From: Muntiacus reevesi
Lineage: Eukaryota; Chordata; Mammalia; Artiodactyla; Cervidae
Length of the DNA stretch: 64,000 nucleotides
Reading direction: 5' to 3'
Assembly (NCBI RefSeq): GCF_963930625.1
Contig: NC_089259.1
Location: 57,623,532-57,687,531, forward strand
Position 1 is the first letter of the stretch. Every line of letters starts with the position of its first letter. The notes beneath the pieces are model-generated. The model was not told where the DNA came from. It was given only the letters and a program-made list of their open reading frames with translations, and ran no database searches. A program made the position numbers and the translations under genes. Of the stretch, positions 57,750 to 64,000 are shown piece by piece.

Positions 57750-60700
57750 AGATGCTGCACACATTTTCAAAAAGATGATTTTCATGAAAAAAAATATTTA
57801 CCAACAAACTTGATGGTTTTTATGAAATGGGAAAAGAATTCCTCATAAACACAGTGCCACTAACAAGGAGGCATAAAAAATTTTTTAAAGTACTTATCTA
57901 TGAAATAATTTAAATCTGCCATTAAAAATTCAATCACAAGGAAACTTCATGCCCAGATGACTTCACTCTGAAAGAGCTACCAAATAATTAAAAGACAGGT
58001 AGAATACTGCTATATGGTAACTGCCAGAAAGTTTAATGAGAAAAAATGCTTCCAAACTCATTAAATTTGAGCAACATGTATGGATAGAAAAGTAAGACAA
58101 AAATATTACAAGGAAGAAAAATGACAGTATAGTGCATCTAAAATAAACAAAAAACCAGCAAATATATTCTAAAACCTAAATCTATAAGAATATTTTTTGA
58201 GATAATTCATCACATTCAGTTGGGTTATACTTCAGGCATATGTTGTTAACATTTGAAAATCAATTACTACAATTCAGAAAATTCACAGAATGAAGGAGAG
58301 AAGAAAACTATTATTTCAAAAGACTCAGAAAAAGAATTTGGTAAAATTCAACATATGTTAATGATACAAAACTCAGAAGTTTGGACACAAAGAAGAATCT
58401 TTACTTTTGGCAACAGTTGGCAAAACATGGCCCTAAGACAGTGCAACTCAATCTTGTAATAAAATAGAATTTCATATGCACAGAGTTGCAGCTATTCATT
58501 TGCATATTATCTCTGGCTGCTTTTTTGCTCATTGTCAGTTTTACAGTAGTGACAGAGATTGTATGGGCCACAAAGATGATGATACATATATTTGTCTCTT
58601 TATAGGCAGTTTGTTGATTCCCAAACTACAATAAAATAACTAAAATTTCTTCACCAATTGGGTGAGATTTTCTTATTGGAAAGATGCCTCCTGTTCCACT
58701 CACTGTTTTACTAAATGACCTAGCCCATACATTGACAAGGAAATAAAAGAGGTCATAAAGACTGGAAAAGAGGACATTAAAATGCCCTTATCTATTTATA
58801 ACATTACTGGACACATAGAGAATATGTAAGAGTTACAGACACTAATATATTTCATAAATGAAACTTTCAGGGTCACTAGATAACCATCAATATAAAAATC
58901 AATTTTACTTCTGTATTCCAGTTGCTAAACATCAGAAATGAAAGGTTAAAATAATTTCAATACATTGGAAAATTTTAACACTTAAAAATAGCTCTGCTGA
59001 ATAAAATGTCAGGTCGCTATAGAGAAAAATATAATGCTAGTGAGATAAAATATAAATTACTTCAATTAATTGAAGTTTACACGATGGTATAATATTGACT
59101 GATCAATATATAAAAATGCTCTTCTGCCAATTTGATCTATAGATTGAGTGGAATCTGAATAAAGGTCCCAAATTGTTTGGAAAGGAAGAAGAGTGGGAAA
59201 TTAATACACTTATTTTAAATGCACCATGAAATGCCAAGAAACAGAGAGTAAAGAAAATTTTGAAGACAAAAATAGGTACAGGACTTATATTTAGTATAAA
59301 TCTAACTCAAAAATTATAATCATTTTATGAAGAAAATTGTTCAACTTTACTGAAAAGCTTTAAAGAAGACCTAAATGAATTACAAAAATGTAGTATTCTC
59401 ACCATGATAAGAAGACTCAGTATCATACATATGTCTACATGTTTATTCTCTCCTCACAGAATGTTTTCATAAAATATTCTAAAGTCAATTCTAAAATGTT
59501 TATTGAGAAGCCAAGTGCCAATAGCCAGGACTATTCAAAAAGTAGAAGTAGGTGGGCAAACATCTAACTGCTATCTTTATTTATCATGAAACAGTTTAAT
59601 TAACAGGGTGGTGTTTGGGCACGATTAGATATGTAGACCTCTGGAACTGAAAAAAGTTGAAAAGAATCATACATATGGACATATAGATTATGACAAAGGT
59701 GGCATTACAAAACAGTGAAGAAAGATAAATCTTTATAATTACATCTTTGGATTCAATGAGATATCTTTATAGGAAAAATAAATATATCTTCCTTTTCATG
59801 CCATAAAATATTAAAATAAATTCAACTGTAAGTAGAAATGTAAAAGACTTCCCTGGAAGCTCAATTGGTAAAGAATCCACCTGCAATGCAGGAGATCCAG
59901 GTTTGATTCCTGGGTCAGCAAGATCCGCTGGAGAAGGGATAGGCTCCCCACTCCAGTGTTCTTGGGCTTCCTCTGTGGTTCAGATGGTAAAGAATCCACC
60001 TGCAATGCAGGAGACCTGGGTTCGATCCCTGGGTTCGGAAGATCCCCTGGAGAAGGAAAAGGCTACCCACTCAAGTATTCTGGCCTGGAGAATTCCATGG
60101 ACTCTATAGTCCATGAGGTCACAAAGAGTCAGACATGACTGAGTGACTTTTACTTTCAGAAATGTAAAAAGTTAAACAAAAAAGTAAACATTTTAAAGAA
60201 TATATGTGAGAATTCCTTCATGAACTTGAGGAGGAAAAAACTTTTATTTACACAAGCTTCTAAACAGAAAATAATTAATTTGAATACATTAAATTAAGAG
60301 TTTCTATTCACCAATAGAAAATAGTAATAAGCAGTCACCACAGAGTGAGGAAGGATAGTTATAAAATTTATAACTAAGAGATGACTTATTTATAATGCAT
60401 AGAGGTTCAACAAGGCAATTAACTAAATAAGATAACTAACTACAAAAAGTACAAAACCATGATCAAGGAGATCACAAATGATGTTTTTCAAGTGGTTAAT
60501 AAGCATTTGAAAATATCTTTAAACCTAGTATTCATCAAGGGAATACAAACTAAAAACTAGGAATATTATACATACTTAATAAATAAATATAAAAAAAATG
60601 ACTACTGGTAGGTGTAAGCTGTTATAAAAACTTTGGAAGTCCTTTTGGCCGTATATACTGAAAACAGATATAAGTATCACTTGTCACTCAACAATTTCAC

Positions 60701-61040
60701 TCCCAGGGCAACAAAACATGTATACATAGGTATTTGTAGCAGAATCACTCATAATAGAAAAGCAACTGGAAACAACATAGATGCTTAACACAAAATTAAA
60801 TATATAAGTTTAGTACTAGATGGTGGTGTGTTTATATTGCAATAAAAATGATTTAACTATTGCTACATCACACCATTGATAAATCTCACAAGCATAACAT
60901 TGAAAGAAATGTCAAATACACAGCTCATACTGAGTGGTTTCATTTATATAAATTTAAATAACAGGCAAGTATAGTTACGGGTTAAACTTTGGAATAGAGT
61001 TTACCTATGGAGGGCACAGTGATTGGCAACTGGGAGAACT
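57750..61040 (+). mobile_element. Very old L1 (L1ME-like), long copy
   Basis: Highly diverged but collinear with L1 ORF2 and 3' end. RT region near 57940 ('gcccagatgacttcactctg') and 58200-58370 ('AEKAFDKIQH' equivalent reads 'SEKEFGKIQH'). Central part near 59130 ('ccaatttgatctatagattg') and 59680-59720 ('attatgacaaaggtggcatt'). C-terminal part after the SINE near 60520-60960 ('gaatacaaactaaaaactag', 'caacaatttcactcccaggg', 'gaaaagcaactggaaacaac', 'acattgaaagaaatgtcaaa'). Riddled with stops. 58253-58459 is a chance frame within it. Confidence 0.75.
59846..60157 (+). mobile_element. Dimeric Bov-tA SINE with 12 bp TSD
   Basis: First unit: 'gacttccctggaagctcaat', B box 'ggtttgattcc', 'aagggataggctccccactc'. 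Junction 'ccagtgttcttgggcttcct', then a complete second unit with B box 'gggttcgatccc', body 'gcctggagaattccatggac' and tail 'gactgagtgacttttacttt'. Perfect direct repeats 'agaaatgtaaaa' at 59834-59845 and 60158-60169 enclose the whole dimer, so it moved as one unit. Confidence 0.96.
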
Positions 61041-61294
61041 TCTGCAGTGGCTATCGGTCTGCTGGACAGTTTGTGTAACCCGTCAAGCTCTCCGCTTGTG
61101 AGGATGTGTACTTTTTCCAGATATGACCCCACGTCTATAAAACAGTTAACAAAACAAAGAGAAAAACGCATCATTTGTCAATACAAAAACAACCTCATAG
61201 TTAAGAAGGCAGCTTCTGGATGCACCATCCCTTGACTTGCGCCCAGAATCTGCCAGATCCGATATGGATAATCAGGAACAGCTTACTGCCCTGC
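61041..61294. other. Unassigned sequence
   Basis: Nothing recognised between the L1 3' end and the MIR. Confidence 0.35.
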
Positions 61295-61425
61295 CTTTTC
61301 ACTCTGTTTCACCATCTGTAAATTGAGGATAATGTAATTCCTATTAGTTTTGAAGGTTAAATGAGCTAATACATGTAAAACCACTGAACAGTACCCAGCA
61401 CATATAAAGCTCTGATTAAAAGTAG
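61295..61425 (+). mobile_element. MIR SINE 3' half
   Basis: Sense MIR: 'tttcaccatctgtaaattga', 'ggataatgtaattcctatta', 'aaggttaaatgagctaatac' and 'aacagtacccagcacatata'. Confidence 0.85.
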
Positions 61426-61740
61426 ACTATTTATTTTGTTGATTAAGATTCAACTCTAAAATGAAAAAGAATTAAGTTCATCTTTTTAAGAAAACTGAGA
61501 TTTCTTCCCCAACTGGATCCATTAGAAAATGGAGACTGAAGGAGGGATACTGCTCATAGCATTGATGGTCTTGAAAACACTATTAGAAATAGGGGCCGGT
61601 GAAATACTCTTCCTACTCTTATGGGCAGGAGGGTGAAAATAGGATAAATATATAAAAGATTAGAGTCACTGTGTGGTCACTTGATTCACCCTTCAGAGTC
61701 CTTGAGAACAACCCCAAATCATGTGTTTTGATTGTTGAGA
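61426..61740. other. Unassigned sequence
   Basis: Nothing recognised. Confidence 0.35.
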
Positions 61741-61741
<1 letters not shown>

Positions 61742-61779
<38 letters not shown>

Positions 61780-61792
61780 TGTGTGTGTGTGT
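61742..61792 (+). repeat. (TG)n microsatellite
   Basis: About 25 TG units with one GG interruption near 61775. A likely polymorphic marker. Confidence 0.97.
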
Positions 61793-62499
61793 TCATGTAT
61801 CTATGTGGCATGGAAGGACATGAAGAAAGCATGTTGAATAGAATTTCCCTGCAAAAACTTTAAAGTTTCCCAAAGAGCAAAATTAACATGGAATAAAATG
61901 AGTGTTTTCACATAGAGAAAGGAAATAAACATGGAATTAATCAATTTAATAGTTAAGGCAGTGATGATACCTACTATATCTAGTCTCAGCTAAAACTAAG
62001 AAACAAAATACTAACATGTTGATGGAAAAGAGCAACGTGGCCAAGATTTGATTTTAAACAAAACTCCAAAGCAATGTACTTTATTGGTTTAGTAGAGCTC
62101 ACAATTATTTCCATCGTCTAACACTTTTTCCTCTAGTTTCTAGATATATTTAGACAAATCTTTATGAGTTTCTCCAGCTTATTTGAATAAAAATTTCAAG
62201 CTTGTAGAATAGGTATGAGTTAGCAAAACTAAAGGCACAACTTTTTAGACTGATAAGGAAGGCTAAAGGATATATAATTATTCAAAATTTAGAATCTTAA
62301 CAATACTTATAAAAGACTGAAGCAATTGTATGTAAAACCTGGAGGAGATAATAGGGTTTTTTTAGAAAGCAGTCATCTAAATTGCTTGCAAATTACCTGC
62401 CCTAAATGATTTTTATTCTAGGTAAAAGTTTTTACTCCCATTCATAAACTCATCTTCTCTTTCCAAATTCTAAGAGCATTATTGAACTAGAGAAATTAC
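61793..62499. other. Unassigned AT-rich sequence
   Basis: Nothing recognised. Confidence 0.4.
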
Positions 62500-62885
62500 T
62501 TATGAAGAAATGTCATACAAAGTGAAGTAAGTCAGAAGGAGAAAAACAAATGTCATATACTAACACATACATGTGGAATCTGAAAAAGAAATTGTGTAGA
62601 CATTCTTATTAGCACAGCAGAAATAGAGAAATAGACATAGAAAGCAAATGTATGGCTATCAAAGGGAGGAGGGAAGTGGGATGAATTGGGAGATTGGGAC
62701 TGACATTATATATATACACATACATACACACACACTAATGACACGACATATATAATAGAATCTAATGTATAGCACAGAGAACACTTAGTGTTCTGTGGTG
62801 ACCTGAGTGGGAAGGAAATCCAAAAATGAGGACTATATGAATACAGATTCACTTTGCTGCACATTGGAAACTAAACACCACGTTG
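62500..62885 (+). mobile_element. Artiodactyl L1 3' end (older type)
   Basis: Sense: 'agtgaagtaagtcagaagga', 'actaacacatacatgtggaa', 'ggaagtgggatgaattggga', 'tgtatagcacagagaacact', 'attcactttgctgcacattg', ending 'caccacgttgtaaag'. An (TA)n/(CA)n tract expanded at 62708-62738. Same type as 23985-24275. Confidence 0.88.
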
Positions 62886-63074
62886 TAAAGAATCTGACTG
62901 CAACGCGGGCCACCGCAGTGTCATTCCTGTGTTAGGATGATCCCCTGGAGAAGGGATATGCTACCCCCTCCAGTATTCTTGGGCTTCCCTCATGGCTTAG
63001 ACTATAAAGAATCCACCTGCTATGAGTGAGACCAGGGAACAATCCCTGGGTTGGGAAGACCCCCTGGAGGGGAG
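62886..63074 (+). mobile_element. Dimeric Bov-tA SINE, both ends incomplete
   Basis: First unit lacks its 5' end ('aaagaatctgactgcaacgc'). Junction 'tccagtattcttgggcttcc' is identical to that of the dimer at 49329. Second unit stops at 'ggaagaccccctggagggga' before most of the body. It sits at the L1 3' terminus on the left and a MaLR fragment on the right. Confidence 0.88.
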
Positions 63075-63075
63075 A

Positions 63076-63250
63076 ATCTCACAGTTCTGCAGGTTAGAAG
63101 TCTGACACCAAGGTATTAGGAGGGCTGGTTTCTTCTGAAAATGCCTAGAGAGAATCTGTTCCATGAGCCACTCCTACCAGCAAAACTTGATGTTTCTTGG
63201 CTTGTAAATTCTTCACTCCACTCTTGTCAGGAAGCATTTAACAGTAAGAG
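63076..63250 (-). mobile_element. MaLR-like LTR fragment
   Basis: Antisense: 'tctcacagttctgcaggtta', 'gaagtctgacaccaaggtat', 'agggctggtttcttctgaaa' and 'gagagaatctgttccatgag'. This is the complement of the 3' part of MLT1/MST-like LTRs. Confidence 0.65.
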
Positions 63251-63361
63251 TCCTGTGTGCTGTTTCCTCTCTCTCTTGAGCCCTCCGTTCCTTATCAGTC
63301 CCTGTCAGGGGCGAGAGGAGCAGGCAAGCCTCTCCCAGGATGGAGATCAAAGAGATGGGAT

Positions 63362-64000
63362 GTAAGAGGGTTCCCTTTTCTCCACACCCTCTCCAGCATT
63401 TATTGCTTGTAGACTTTTGGATAACAGCCATCCTGACTGGTGTGTAATGGTACCTCATTGTGGTTTTGATTTGCATTTCCCTGATAATGAGTGACGTTGA
63501 GCATCTTTTCATGTGTTTGTTAGCCATCTGTATGTCTCCTTTGGAGAAATGTCTGTTTAGTTCTTTGGCCCATTTTTTGATTGGGTCATTTATTTTTCTA
63601 GAATTGAGCTTCAGGAGTTGCTTGTATATTTTTGAGATTAATCCTTTGTCTGTTGCTTCGTTTGCTATTATTTTCTCCCAATCTGAGGACTGCTTTTCCC
63701 CTTGCTTATAGTTTCCTTTGTTGTGCAAAAGCTTTTAAGTTTAATTAGATTACATTTGTTTATTTTTGCTTTTATTTCCAATATTCTGGGAGGTGGGTCA
63801 TAGAGGATCCTGCTGTGATTTACGTCAGAGAGTGTTTTGCCTATGTTCTCCTCTAGGAGTTTTATAGTTTCTGGTCTTACATTTAGATCTTTAATCCATT
63901 TAGAGTTTATTTTTGTGTATGGTGTTAGAAAGTGTTCTAGCTTCATTCTTTTACAAGTGGTTGACCAGTTTCCCAAGCACCACTTGTTAAAGAGGTTGCT
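63362..64000 (-). mobile_element. L1 ORF2 C-terminal fragment, cut by the window edge
   Basis: Antisense L1, no 3' UTR. Left end at 'gtaagagggttccctt', inside the Zn-knuckle coding region and within about 75 bases of where the 40030-41757 copy ends. Two frames (63976-63668 and 63728-63213) overlap out of phase, showing a frameshift near 63700. The second carries 'NKCWRGCGEKGTLLH', the first two Cys and the His of the Zn-knuckle, then runs into flanking sequence. It differs from the 40 kb copy by scattered substitutions, so it is a separate insertion. Confidence 0.94.

Noticed and set aside
59846..60157. Possible tRNA genes at the B-box-bearing heads here and in the other SINEs
   Set aside because: They are tRNA-Glu-like SINE heads attached to Bov-A bodies, not free tRNA genes; cloverleaf pairing is degenerate and the bodies follow directly.

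Overview
The window looks like intergenic DNA from a ruminant, probably a bovid. The evidence is the repeat content. BovB (RTE-type) LINEs, tRNA-Glu-like Bov-tA SINEs, a Bov-A2 SINE, older CHR-type artiodactyl SINEs and ruminant L1 all occur, and BovB, Bov-tA and Bov-A2 together are diagnostic of Ruminantia. I cannot choose between cattle, sheep, goat or a relative from the sequence alone. I found no host protein-coding exon, no functional RNA gene, no CpG-island promoter and nothing prokaryotic. Every long open frame is a reverse-transcriptase remnant, and most shorter frames are chance frames or SINE/LINE shadows.

Layout. 0-5 kb: two antisense BovB pieces, an unclassified repeat that recurs near 15.3 kb, and two old MaLR-type LTRs. 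6-12 kb: three L1 3' ends and a young, frameshifted L1 ORF2 fragment. 13-21 kb: SINEs, an ancient L1M 3' end and a 2.3 kb antisense BovB with broken endonuclease/RT frames. 22-29 kb: BovB pieces, one carrying a nested Bov-A2 with clean target-site duplications (TSDs), an artiodactyl L1 3' end and CHR SINEs. 30-36 kb: a MaLR LTR cut by BovB, then two BovB copies tail to tail. 37-42 kb: SINEs and a 572-codon uninterrupted but truncated L1 ORF2 piece. 42-46 kb: mostly unique sequence with two MIRs and a CTCF-like motif. 46.6-47.6 kb: a large, old inverted repeat interrupted by a BovB with 11 bp TSDs. 47.8-50 kb: an inverted SINE pair and an ancient L1 in the inverted-5'-end ('twin priming') arrangement. 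52-56 kb: more SINEs and a possible LTR-class segment with an internal tandem duplication. 57.7-61 kb: a long, very old L1 split by a dimeric SINE. 61-64 kb: a MIR, a (TG)n tract, an artiodactyl L1 3' end, a dimeric SINE, a MaLR piece and an L1 ORF2 fragment running off the right edge.

No genes act together here. What can be read is a record of retrotransposon layering: ancient L1/MIR/MaLR first, then CHR SINEs and artiodactyl L1, then BovB and Bov-tA/Bov-A2, and finally L1 fragments that are about 99% alike where they overlap. The most unusual structures are the foldback repeat at 46.6-47.6 kb, the tail-to-tail BovB pair at 34.1-35.9 kb, the inverted L1 at 48.4-49.7 kb, and a dimeric SINE form present three times with the same internal junction. 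I see no convincing new functional system. Boundaries of old repeats are by eye and may be off by tens of bases; family names come from remembered consensus features, not from a search.
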